Source: Microcoleus sp. FACHB-68 (GTDB taxonomy: Bacteria; Cyanobacteriota; Cyanobacteriia; Cyanobacteriales; Oscillatoriaceae). From it: a DNA stretch of 64,000 nt. The stretch is from assembly GCF_014695715.1 (NCBI RefSeq), contig NZ_JACJOT010000001.1:62001-126000 (forward strand), read 5' to 3'. Below, piece by piece: positions 56,957 to 64,000 of the stretch. The notes beneath the pieces were generated by a model that was given only the letters and a program-made list of their open reading frames with translations, searched no databases and was not told the DNA's origin. The translations under genes and the position numbers were made by a program. Positions within the stretch are counted from its first letter, which is position 1. Each line of letters starts with the position of its first letter.

Positions 56957-57976
56957 CTAGGTGTTTTCTCCCCAGATCAAGTGCTGCATATACTTCACAC
57001 CCGGCTTCTCTGAGCAGTAGGTTTGTGCGAACTGCCGGCCATTTTCACCCAAATATTCACATCTATCAGGATCGTCCCACAAAGTCTGAATTGAATCAGC
57101 TAAAGCAGCCGGTTGAAAAGCCTCGCAAGTAACAGCATTATAATCATTTATCACATAGTCGCTAATTCCCCGCGAATTTGTGATAATGAATGCTTTGCTC
57201 AGATGCATCGCCGCCACCAAAGTGACATGACCACAAGGAATCTCCGAACCTAAAAGCGGTAGTACCATAAAGCGAGAATACTTGATGATATTCATGGCTT
57301 CCTCCTGAGGAATATTGACCATAAATTTCACATTAGGCGGAATTTTTAGTTGATGAAGATTCTTGGGCCGGGTAACAAGAATCAGTTGAATATCCGGCAG
57401 TTTTTCCATTGCCGCCATTAAGGTTTTGTAATCCCGTGCGTTACCACCAATCGCACAAATATAATCGCCGACTATCAACGGGTTTTCCGGTCTAACTTCT
57501 GGCACCCGCATACACCAAAACACGACTTCAATGCGCTCTTTTGGTATGCCAAAATAGTCGTGGTATAGTTGTTTCTCTAATTTGGAATAAACGAAAAACT
57601 GATTGATATTAGAGAAAGCTTCTGTCATGAGCTGCCGCTTTTTTCCCTGCGGCATATCAGCAAAGTTAAAGGAATAAGCAATATGCTTTGTTTTCACGCC
57701 AAGCTTGGCCGCAAAATAGGCGCACCAGAAAGAAACTCGCGAATCATGTGTGATTAGCAAATCAACAGGTTTTAGCTTCATGAAAAGCACTGCCTGTAGG
57801 CAGATGCGAATCATTGCTACATAAGGGCGCACAATATATTTTTCCCACGGGAGGCGTGGCCGATCATCAAGAAAGTGCCAGTTGATTGATCCTTCACCAA
57901 GCTCTGGCACAAACCATTTCCAGTTTTCACCATAAAAAGGTGTACAGCAAACAATGCTCAAGGGTTTTTGCATCAT
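56957..57976 (-). CDS. Glycosyltransferase, GT4-like
   Basis: 339 residues, starting at the tandem ATGs at 57976/57973; a TTG at 57988 is less likely. The C-terminal half has a GT-B layout with IVGDYICAIGGNARDYKTLMAA (nucleotide-sugar side), strands ILVTRPKN and FMVLPLLGSEIPCGHVTLVAAMH, and the family-4 ending AFIITNSRGISDYVIND. The N-terminal half includes a hydrophobic stretch (YVAMIRICLQAVLFMKLK). The sugar donor and acceptor are unknown; a surface polysaccharide or glycolipid role is possible. It stands alone. Confidence 0.8.
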   Translation of the reverse strand: MMQKPLSIVCCTPFYGENWKWFVPELGEGSINWHFLDDRPRLPWEKYIVRPYVAMIRICLQAVLFMKLKPVDLLITHDSRVSFWCAYFAAKLGVKTKHIAYSFNFADMPQGKKRQLMTEAFSNINQFFVYSKLEKQLYHDYFGIPKERIEVVFWCMRVPEVRPENPLIVGDYICAIGGNARDYKTLMAAMEKLPDIQLILVTRPKNLHQLKIPPNVKFMVNIPQEEAMNIIKYSRFMVLPLLGSEIPCGHVTLVAAMHLSKAFIITNSRGISDYVINDYNAVTCEAFQPAALADSIQTLWDDPDRCEYLGENGRQFAQTYCSEKPGVKYMQHLIWGENT

Positions 57977-58661
57977 AATTAGTAACAAAGAAGCTAGAAT
58001 TGGTTCTGATCGTGTTTATTGTAGTTAGTAGACGTTTTTGCCCTGGCAATCCTAAATAGGTTGTAAGACTTCAAGGGGGCAAGATGCACGCAGACCCAGC
58101 TTTACAGGGGGGACTCATTAACCAATTACTGAGGATTGCTATGTAGCAAATTAAGTGCCCAGTTAAGACAAAGATTCTGAACTTGAAGTTATTAATGGCA
58201 AAATGCAACCCATTATTTGGCAGTTTTGCATTCGTTGTGAACCTGTTAACGAAAACCCTTTTTTTCCAACTTCAGCGCGGATCAACGCCCTTTCCTTTTA
58301 TCTAGGAAGATTTGCGGCTTTGAAAGGCTGCCGGTTTTTGCTTTCAAAAACCTGTCAAACCTTCCTTAAACTTCTGAAAATGCATTCTAAGTCTTTTCTC
58401 ATTTTTTAGACATGAACTTTTGTTACAATAGTTTATCTGATTCTATTTTTTCGGCTAAATCCCAAAGATGACCTTATGCTATCAGGTTCACCTAACTGGG
58501 TTAGGTATTCTTGCTCCTGTGACGAAATTTAGTGGCTCTGTTGGGTGTCTGCAAGCACGATCACAAAATAGATAAGAAAGTTTAAATTTTTTCATAGAAG
58601 AAATTAAGCAGAAGAATGTAAGCTTATCTCGGCAAATGTCATAGATTTTTGATAAAAAGTG
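57977..58661. other. Long intergenic region, no gene seen
   Basis: 685 bases between the glycosyltransferase start and the NdbB-like gene's stop. It is AT-rich. A 68-codon plus frame (58203-58409) has no ribosome binding site or recognisable content. A small RNA is possible but not supported. Confidence 0.4.
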
Positions 58662-59861
58662 TTACCTGGCATTGACTAACTTTTTGATGACTCCCCAGAA
58701 CAATCGTGATAACCAATCACGGGCAACCTGAAAGCGATGGCGAAACGTTGGCATTCGCAGCAGGTAAACCCACTGTCTGATGACACCGGCTACCGGCCCT
58801 GAAAGATTAATGCCAAAACTAGAAACTGCAGAGGCATTTATTCCTAAAGTAATCATCTCGCCAATGTGCCAGTAGCGGAATGCTAGCAGAGTTCTGCCGG
58901 TTAGAGAAGATCGGATATTCCGCGCCGCAATTTTAGCTTGTTGAAAAGCTGCTTGAGCCGTTGCCGGTGCCCAGTGTTCGCTGTCGTTAGAGGCGGCAAT
59001 GTCTCCTAATGCAAAAACTTCGGGGTGTTCAATCAATTGCAGTGTGGGAAGAACCAGAAGTTCGCCTTGCTTATTTTGAACGTTTGTAATGTTTGGCACC
59101 CAATCTCCCACTCGCGTGCCAATAGTCCAAAGTACCAAATCGACAGGATAAGTGCGCTGCTGATCTTGATGAACGAGGGTGATAAAATTAGGCTCAACAG
59201 ATTCAACTGTTGTTGAAAGCTCCAACTGTACACCTCGCCTTTTCAAAGCTTTGAGCGCAGCTTTTCGACTAGAATCGGCAAAATATTTCAGAATTTTATC
59301 GCCTCGGTTAATTAGCAGCAACCGCCCTCGTTCTTTTAAGCGATCCGCGATTTTGCAGGCTAATTCCACCCCATTTGGGCCGGCACCCACAACTGCCACC
59401 CGAATTTGTGACAAATCACTCGATTCTAACAATCGCAACTGTTCCTTAAGTCGGTTAACATCCGCTAAACTACGGAAAGGTAGAGCATTGCCGGCAGCAC
59501 CCGGAACCACATCCAACAGCGTTTCCTTGCCAATTCCAATCACCAGCCGGTCATAACTCAAAACTTTCCCACCAGAGAGCATCACCTGGCGCATATCCAG
59601 ATCGACACTTTCAACGGTTCCTTGTTCATAATGAATATCAGTGCCGGCTAAAAGTTTGGCAAAACGGGGCGCGATCTGCCACGTTTGCAATTCCCCAGTC
59701 ACCAACTCATAAAGCAACGGCGTGAATAAAAAATGATCTCTGCGCTCAACCAAAGTAATTTGAGGTCTTGTCTGCCAGCGGTAACGACTCAGATACAAAG
59801 CTGTGTAAAGACCACCAAACCCCCCACCAAGAATACAAATCTGACTCGGACTTTGACTCAT
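58662..59861 (-). CDS. ndbB: Type II NADH dehydrogenase, NdbB-like
   Basis: 399 residues with two dinucleotide-binding folds: FAD motif ILGGGFGGLY (10-19) and NAD(P)H motif VVGAGPNGVELA (157-168). Family landmarks HFLFTPLLYELVTGELQTW, VLWTIGTRVGDW and VFALGDIAAS are present. It transfers electrons from NAD(P)H to a quinone without pumping protons, at the inner face of a membrane. From memory the closest Synechocystis relative is NdbB, which with plant NDC1 reduces demethylphylloquinone in vitamin K1 synthesis; NdbA/NdbC-type activity cannot be excluded by eye. The C-terminal ~40 residues are amphipathic, fitting peripheral membrane binding. Confidence 0.88.
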   Translation of the reverse strand: MSQSPSQICILGGGFGGLYTALYLSRYRWQTRPQITLVERRDHFLFTPLLYELVTGELQTWQIAPRFAKLLAGTDIHYEQGTVESVDLDMRQVMLSGGKVLSYDRLVIGIGKETLLDVVPGAAGNALPFRSLADVNRLKEQLRLLESSDLSQIRVAVVGAGPNGVELACKIADRLKERGRLLLINRGDKILKYFADSSRKAALKALKRRGVQLELSTTVESVEPNFITLVHQDQQRTYPVDLVLWTIGTRVGDWVPNITNVQNKQGELLVLPTLQLIEHPEVFALGDIAASNDSEHWAPATAQAAFQQAKIAARNIRSSLTGRTLLAFRYWHIGEMITLGINASAVSSFGINLSGPVAGVIRQWVYLLRMPTFRHRFQVARDWLSRLFWGVIKKLVNAR

Positions 59862-60060
59862 GGCACTAAACCGCCTGTCTACAAATGCGAGCTGAAAAAA
59901 CCATTCAGTGGCAAAAATCCATTTAATCTCTTAAAATTCTTATAATAATTTAAATCTTTATTCCTGTAAAATTTTTTCTAACAGGATAAAGATTTCTCAA
60001 TTTCTGAATATCGGCCCAATTAACCGAATTTCCCAATACAACAATATCCAAAGAGGCAAA

Positions 60061-60474
60061 ATGCAAAAATACGTTCCTTTGTTAGCACGGATACTTCTCT
60101 CAATTATCTTTATTAAAGCCGGCATCGATAAACTGTTTGATCCAGGCAGCACCGTCCAACAGATGGCATCAAAAGGAATTCCCTTACCCGGAGTGCTCAT
60201 CATTCCCACCATCATCCTTTTAATTGCAGGCGGACTTTCAGTATTACTCGGCTTTAAAGCTCGTTATGGAGCATTAGGATTGATCGGCTTCTTAATTCCC
60301 ACTACCTTAATTTTTCACACAAACTTTGCTGAACCTATGCAACAAATTCAGTTTCTAAAAAATTTGGGGTTGATGGGTGGTTTACTGATGGTCGTGGCAT
60401 TTGGATCGGGTGCACTCAGCCTAGATGAGCGCACCGGCTCACCTGGAATCTCATCACCTTCTGAGAGATTTTAA
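60061..60474 (+). CDS. DoxX family membrane protein
   Basis: 137 residues with four hydrophobic helices. The DoxX opening is LLARILLSIIFIKAGIDKLFDPGSTVQQMASKGIPLPG, followed by LLIAGGLSVLLGFKARYGALGL and a third/fourth helix pair. The family is a small four-helix membrane protein of the DoxX/TQO group, sometimes associated with quinone oxidation or oxidative-stress responses. Its specific function here is unknown. It is divergent from the NdbB-like gene across ~200 bases. The C-terminal ~20 residues are polar. Confidence 0.9.
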   Translation: MQKYVPLLARILLSIIFIKAGIDKLFDPGSTVQQMASKGIPLPGVLIIPTIILLIAGGLSVLLGFKARYGALGLIGFLIPTTLIFHTNFAEPMQQIQFLKNLGLMGGLLMVVAFGSGALSLDERTGSPGISSPSERF

Positions 60475-60629
60475 ATCGTTCTCAACAGTTTTATTCATCC
60501 TTTCCTAATCCCGGCTTCATTTCAATTTTAAACTCCTGCGTTCCAGATGATGAGCTGTCATATCCTGTACTCGGATAGCTAACGGAGCGATCTAAGCTTG
60601 AAATAGATAGGTAAGAGAATGAAGGCAAG

Positions 60630-61286
60630 ATGAACAGTTCAAACACTCGCAACCCAGTCTTACTGATTCACGGCATTTGGGACACCAGCGCCCTTTTTAA
60701 CACAATGACAGCCTACTTAACGAAGCTAGGTTGGCCGGTGTATAGCTTGGATCTAATTCCAAATAATTGTGATATTGGTCTTGATGAATTGGCTAGGCAA
60801 GTTGCAGATTACGCAGCCAATATATTTGAGCCGGCACAACCGTTTGATTTGATTGGGTTTAGCATGGGTGGAATTGTAAGCCGGTACTACGTGCAGCGGT
60901 TGGGAGGCATCAACCGAGTGCAGCGATTTATTACGATTTCTTCGCCGCATCAGGGAACTTGGCTAGCGCACAGCAGCAGGCGTCCGGGATACTTACAAAT
61001 GTGTCCGAGAAGTGAATTTTTGCGAGATTTAGATCGAGATGTGAAGATGCTAGATCAGGTAAATTTCACGTCGATTTGGACACCTTTTGATTTGATGATT
61101 GTGCCGGCACACAGTTCAAAAATGCCGGTAGGGAAAGAGGTGGTGGTGCCGGTTCCCCTTCATGCCCAAATGGTGACAGATCCCCGGAGTTTGAAGGTTG
61201 TTGCGGAAGCTTTGATGTCACCGATTAAAGTTAACACATCAAATGAAACGACGGAGCAAAAAATAAAAATTGTAGGTGCCGATTAA
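60630..61286 (+). CDS. Lipase-like alpha/beta hydrolase (first of tandem pair)
   Basis: 218 residues. NPVLLIHGIWD (8-18) forms the oxyanion loop, and the nucleophile is Ser78 in GFSMGG. An Asp in the WTPFDLMI segment and a His in VPLHAQM complete a plausible triad. The lid-less, small layout with RYYVQRLGG..RVQRFITISSPHQGT is typical of cyanobacterial triacylglycerol-lipase/esterase-like proteins. No signal peptide is present. GAAGGCAAG precedes the ATG. A paralog follows directly. Substrate unknown. Confidence 0.88.
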   Translation: MNSSNTRNPVLLIHGIWDTSALFNTMTAYLTKLGWPVYSLDLIPNNCDIGLDELARQVADYAANIFEPAQPFDLIGFSMGGIVSRYYVQRLGGINRVQRFITISSPHQGTWLAHSSRRPGYLQMCPRSEFLRDLDRDVKMLDQVNFTSIWTPFDLMIVPAHSSKMPVGKEVVVPVPLHAQMVTDPRSLKVVAEALMSPIKVNTSNETTEQKIKIVGAD

Positions 61287-61293
61287 TGCTAGA

Positions 61294-61322
61294 AGTAGGG
61301 TACGCGAGTTCCCTACCCTACT
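61294..61322. terminator. AGTAGGGTA hairpin between tandem lipase genes
   Basis: AGTAGGGTA pairs with TACCCTACT around an 11-base loop. It starts 8 bases after the first lipase gene. Same family as the hairpins at 19018 and 51155. Confidence 0.55.
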
Positions 61323-61355
61323 AGGTAATAGAATTTTTTTAAATCGGTATGACTT

Positions 61356-62021
61356 ATGAGCAGTGCGAACGACCGGAACCCAGTCTTATTAGTTCATGGA
61401 ATCTTCAGACAAGCAGGCGTTTTTAACAGAATGTCTGCTTATTTAAGTAAGCTGGGTTGGTCGGTTTATGCGCTGAATATGACCCTGAGTGATGCAAATC
61501 TGGGACTTGATCACCTAGCTGAAGAAGTGGCAGCCTATATTGATAAAACGTTTGGCCCGAAACAGCCAATCGATTTAGTGGGTTTGAGTATGGGAGGTTT
61601 GGTGAGCCGGTATTATTTGCAGCGGTTGGGAGGAATTGAGCGAGTGCAGCGCTTTGTTACGATTTCTACTCCCCATAACGGCACATCAATGGCTTACCTT
61701 TTACCTCAACCGACTTGCATTCAAATGCGTCCTGGCAGTGCTTTTATTGACGCTTTGAATGAGGATGCGGCGATGTTGGAACGGGTAACTTTTACTTCGA
61801 TTTGGACGCCTTGGGATTTTATTATTTTGCCGGCACACAGTTCGAGAATGCCGGTGGGCAAAGAAGTGAAAGTGCAGGTATTTGCCCACGCCGGCATGGT
61901 GATTAGTGTTAAAAGTTTACAGGCGGTTGCTGAGGCTTTAAAAGAGCCGGTTAAACCGCATCACCAACTTGTGCGTATTCCTGAACCCCAAAAATTGCCT
62001 CTGGATGGCAATAATATTTAA
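61356..62021 (+). CDS. Lipase-like alpha/beta hydrolase (second of tandem pair)
   Basis: 221 residues aligned end to end with the preceding gene: NPVLLVHGIF, nucleophile Ser78 in GLSMGG, WTPWDFIILPAHSSRMPVGKE, and FAHAGM for the likely His. Identity by eye is roughly 55-60 percent, so this is an old tandem duplication. The C-terminal ~20 residues differ from the paralog and overlap the 3' end of the convergent VOC gene by 71 bases. Whether the two enzymes differ in substrate cannot be judged. Confidence 0.88.
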   Translation: MSSANDRNPVLLVHGIFRQAGVFNRMSAYLSKLGWSVYALNMTLSDANLGLDHLAEEVAAYIDKTFGPKQPIDLVGLSMGGLVSRYYLQRLGGIERVQRFVTISTPHNGTSMAYLLPQPTCIQMRPGSAFIDALNEDAAMLERVTFTSIWTPWDFIILPAHSSRMPVGKEVKVQVFAHAGMVISVKSLQAVAEALKEPVKPHHQLVRIPEPQKLPLDGNNI

Positions 62022-62382
62022 ATTCCAGCAAATTATGAAACGGATCTTCTAAAAAGAAGGTGCGATGTTCTGTGGGTAAGCCAGTAAACCGGCGCTTTGG
62101 CTGCTCTCTAAAGAGTAGCTGTTTTTGTTGCGCTCGCTCTAGCAAGGCTTCCCAGTCGGCTTCTGCGGTGAAAACCAGCCCAAAATGGCGCGGGTAAATC
62201 GTTCTTTGGGGCGTTAGAGGTTCGCGGGTGACGTGGGCGACAATTTGATGGCCGCAAAGATTGAGAATGATAGAATTCGGGGATTCTCGCCCAATTTCGC
62301 ACCCCAAGCCATTGCCGTAAAATTCTTTTGTTTGGGCAATATCGGTGACGGGAAAGGCAAGATGAAATAAAACTTGGTTCAT
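61951..62382 (-). CDS. VOC (glyoxalase/dioxygenase-fold) protein
   Basis: 143 residues of the vicinal-oxygen-chelate fold: LFHLAFPVTDIAQTKEFYGNGLGCEIGRE at the start and HFGLVFTAEADWEALLERA, then FFLEDPFHNLLEFKYY at the end. Putative metal ligands are His8, His92-type (RHFGLVF) and Glu in LLEFKYY. Substrate unknown. The gene is convergent with the second lipase gene and overlaps it by 71 bases. It is divergent from the VTE6-like gene with 28 bases between the starts. Confidence 0.88.
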   Translation of the reverse strand: MNQVLFHLAFPVTDIAQTKEFYGNGLGCEIGRESPNSIILNLCGHQIVAHVTREPLTPQRTIYPRHFGLVFTAEADWEALLERAQQKQLLFREQPKRRFTGLPTEHRTFFLEDPFHNLLEFKYYCHPEAIFGVQEYAQVGDAV

Positions 62383-62410
62383 AATTTGGGTATTGTCAGA
62401 GGTTAGTTAA

Positions 62411-63196
62411 ATGTTATCTACAGTTTATTCTCTGAATCCTTGGTTGGTTGCAGTTGCATTGAATACGGTTCTGCTGACGATCGCCTATTTTGCGCCGAAG
62501 AAGTTACTCACACCGGCAGGGTTGTTGCACGCCTGGGTGTTGGGGGTGATCATTTGGGGGACATTGGGGTGGCGAGGCTATGCGGTGGTGATGTTCTACT
62601 TTCTAGTCGGTTCTGCGGTTACGCGCATTGGCATGGCAGAGAAAGAGGCTGCCGGTATAGCTGAGAAGCGATCGGGTGCCAGAGGGCCAGAAAATGTTTG
62701 GGGTTCGGCGCTTACCGGCACTCTCTGCGCCTTGGCAACTCTTCTGCCGGTTTCCGTCCCTTCTTCTATTCCTCTCGTCTCACTTTTGCTCTTAGGCTAT
62801 GTAGCGAGTTTTAGCACAAAGTTATCGGATACGAGTGCAAGTGAGGTTGGCAAAGTATATGGAAAGCGGACGTTTTTGATTACGACGTTGCAGCCGGTGG
62901 AACGAGGGACAGAAGGCGCAGTAAGTTTGGAAGGAACGCTTGCCGGCATCGTGGCATCGGCGCTGATCGCCTTGGTTGCTTGGGGCGTTGGGATGATTAA
63001 TTTCACAGGGGTTATCTTGTGTGTAATTGCAGCGTTTATTGCAACCAATTTAGAAAGTGTGATTGGGGCAACGTTGCAATCAAAGTTTGATTGGCTGACG
63101 AATGAAGTGGTGAATATTATTAATACGTTGATTGGTGCCGGTGTGGCGATTTTGCTAGCTTTGGCATGGAATTATTGGCTGCCGGTGTTCGTTTAG
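62411..63196 (+). CDS. DUF92/TIGR00297 membrane protein, VTE6-like phytyl-phosphate kinase
   Basis: 261 residues with about six hydrophobic helices. Landmarks are FAPKKLLTPAGLLHAWVLGVIIWG, the conserved KSGARGPENVWGS-like loop (KRSGARGPENVWGS), ASFSTKLSDTSASEVGKVYG and GTEGAVSLEGTLAG. In plants and Synechocystis this family (VTE6) phosphorylates phytyl phosphate to phytyl diphosphate for tocopherol and phylloquinone synthesis, in plastid or cellular membranes. The NdbB-like gene 2.5 kb away belongs to the same pathway. Identification is by family; activity is inferred. Confidence 0.88.
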   Translation: MLSTVYSLNPWLVAVALNTVLLTIAYFAPKKLLTPAGLLHAWVLGVIIWGTLGWRGYAVVMFYFLVGSAVTRIGMAEKEAAGIAEKRSGARGPENVWGSALTGTLCALATLLPVSVPSSIPLVSLLLLGYVASFSTKLSDTSASEVGKVYGKRTFLITTLQPVERGTEGAVSLEGTLAGIVASALIALVAWGVGMINFTGVILCVIAAFIATNLESVIGATLQSKFDWLTNEVVNIINTLIGAGVAILLALAWNYWLPVFV

Positions 63197-63220
63197 GAAT
63201 TGAAGTGTCGGTTACGATTT

Positions 63221-63397
63221 ATGATGAACCCGACACTGCGTCGAGAAGCTGAACTTTATATTAGCCGGCAATCCCAAGCTGTTGGTTATAAAAGCTTAGT
63301 TCCAACTAACTTGCAAGAAGTATCAGACTTAGTTGTTGCTAACCTCTTTTGGTACTTGAAATTACAAGATGAATCAGAGGAAACAGTGCCGGCGTAA
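63221..63397 (+). CDS. Small conserved hypothetical protein
   Basis: 58 residues from the ATG at 63221 (a frame from 63200 adds seven residues). The sequence MMNPTLRREAELYISRQSQ..YKSLVPTNLQEVSDLVVANLFWYLKLQ reads as two helices and is like short cyanobacterial hypotheticals I have seen. It begins 24 bases after the VTE6-like stop on the same strand, so co-transcription is possible. Function unknown. Confidence 0.6.
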   Translation: MMNPTLRREAELYISRQSQAVGYKSLVPTNLQEVSDLVVANLFWYLKLQDESEETVPA

Positions 63398-63460
63398 AAC
63401 TAAAAAAATCACGAATGCCGGCTTTTGTGTGGGGTGAACATCTTGCCACCCCATCTCAAA

Positions 63461-64000
63461 TTACACCCCCATGTAACGCCGGATAAAACGCTCTAAAGAC
63501 TCCATCTTCATATCAAACATTGACTCCAGCCGCGCAATTTCTTCCGGTTTGCAGAAATACTCATTTGCCAATAAAACCCGCAGCGTTCCCAAAGACTTTT
63601 GCAACTGAGGATTCAGGAACCCTAACGCATTCCGCAACCCATCAAACGCGAGTAGCGGCGGATTGAGAATAATTGGTTCTCGATTAAAAACACGGCCAAA
63701 AATGCGCGGCACATCCTCTCGCGTCAGAATTTCTGGCCCGCCAACCGATAAAATTTGATTTCTTGCCCCCTCAACTGTTACGGAATCTGCTGCAATCTTT
63801 GCCAAATCATCCGTACTTACAATCGAAGTACGATTTCTCGGATCGCCAATTAGCAAATAAATGCCGGTTTGCCGAAACCGTTCCGCCAATGGCAGCAGAT
63901 TCGAGGAAAACCCAGACGGACGCAAAATTGTGTAATTTAAGCCACTCGCCTGCAAATATTTTTCCACTTCCCGCTTTGCCTTAAACACCGGCGCATCTTC
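63461..64000 (-). CDS. SDR/NAD(P)-binding protein, 5' end outside window
   Basis: 180 residues of the C-terminal part are visible, and the frame stays open to base 64000. It has VEKYLQASGLNYTILRPSGF, RTSIVSTDDLAKIAADSV and GPEILTREDVPRIFG, which are typical of the NmrA-like atypical short-chain dehydrogenase/reductase family; the Rossmann GxxGxxG start lies beyond the edge. Cyanobacterial members include chaperone-like and reductase proteins for photosystem or chlorophyll metabolism, but this one cannot be narrowed. An internal GTG at 63988 is probably not the start. Confidence 0.85.
   Translation of the reverse strand, partial: EDAPVFKAKREVEKYLQASGLNYTILRPSGFSSNLLPLAERFRQTGIYLLIGDPRNRTSIVSTDDLAKIAADSVTVEGARNQILSVGGPEILTREDVPRIFGRVFNREPIILNPPLLAFDGLRNALGFLNPQLQKSLGTLRVLLANEYFCKPEEIARLESMFDMKMESLERFIRRYMGV

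Noticed and set aside
58203-58409. 68-codon frame in the gap before the NdbB-like gene
   Set aside because: No ribosome binding site and no recognisable pattern.

Overview
The window reads as chromosome from a cyanobacterium, probably a filamentous one. Family content points there: Ycf66, a very large TamB-like protein, DUF3110, DUF1400, Ser/Thr kinases with TPR tails, ferredoxin-type sulfite reductase, an NdbB-like NADH dehydrogenase, a VTE6-like DUF92 protein and pentapeptide-repeat proteins. HIP1 octamers (GCGATCGC) recur, GCCGG/CCGGC is strikingly over-used, and heptamer tandem repeats of the STRR type (CCCCATG/CCCCAAT) occur between genes. I saw no rRNA, tRNA, CRISPR array or intact transposase.

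Layout. 1-6 kb: a Ycf66 protein cut by the window edge, a secreted thioredoxin-fold protein, a secreted seven-bladed propeller (lectin-like) and gnd. 6-9.7 kb: a same-strand cluster of five pentapeptide-repeat genes plus a 31-codon relic of a sixth. 9.9-12.3 kb: murQ with a DUF3110 gene, a MITE-like element and an RTX-repeat protein. 12.7-19 kb: one 2103-residue TamB/DUF490 protein. 19-25.5 kb: a holin-family membrane protein, a HerA-like ATPase, a GST, a Thr/Pro repeat secreted protein, an acetyltransferase, a fasciclin protein and a DUF1400 protein. 25.6-32.6 kb: two Ser/Thr kinases with TPR tails around two small stress-type genes, then a GT2-TPR glycosyltransferase. 33-42 kb: a small zinc-ribbon protein, rlmN, and two tandem giant fusions of an APC-type permease to a histidine kinase. 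42.5-46 kb: a HAD hydrolase, an NTF2-like protein, a CHAT peptidase/membrane-protein pair in an island without GCCGG, and a broken second copy of the HAD gene's 3' end. 46-50 kb: nurA, two small secreted proteins and recA. 50.5-56.5 kb: an outer-membrane-like protein, sulfite reductase with a C-terminal extension, rsmE, a TPR protein and an Ala/Lys/Pro-rich protein. 57-64 kb: a glycosyltransferase, NdbB-like dehydrogenase, DoxX, two tandem lipase-like hydrolases, a VOC protein, a VTE6-like kinase, a small conserved protein and a partial SDR protein.

How genes may work together. HerA, NurA and RecA would form a DNA-end processing and recombination set, although unlinked. NdbB-like and VTE6-like proteins both fall in the phylloquinone/prenylquinone pathway. 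The two permease-kinases are candidate nutrient sensors with no response regulator beside them. The CHAT/membrane-protein pair is the best candidate for an undescribed, possibly defence or cell-death, module. Many convergent gene ends carry hairpins, several from recurrent families.
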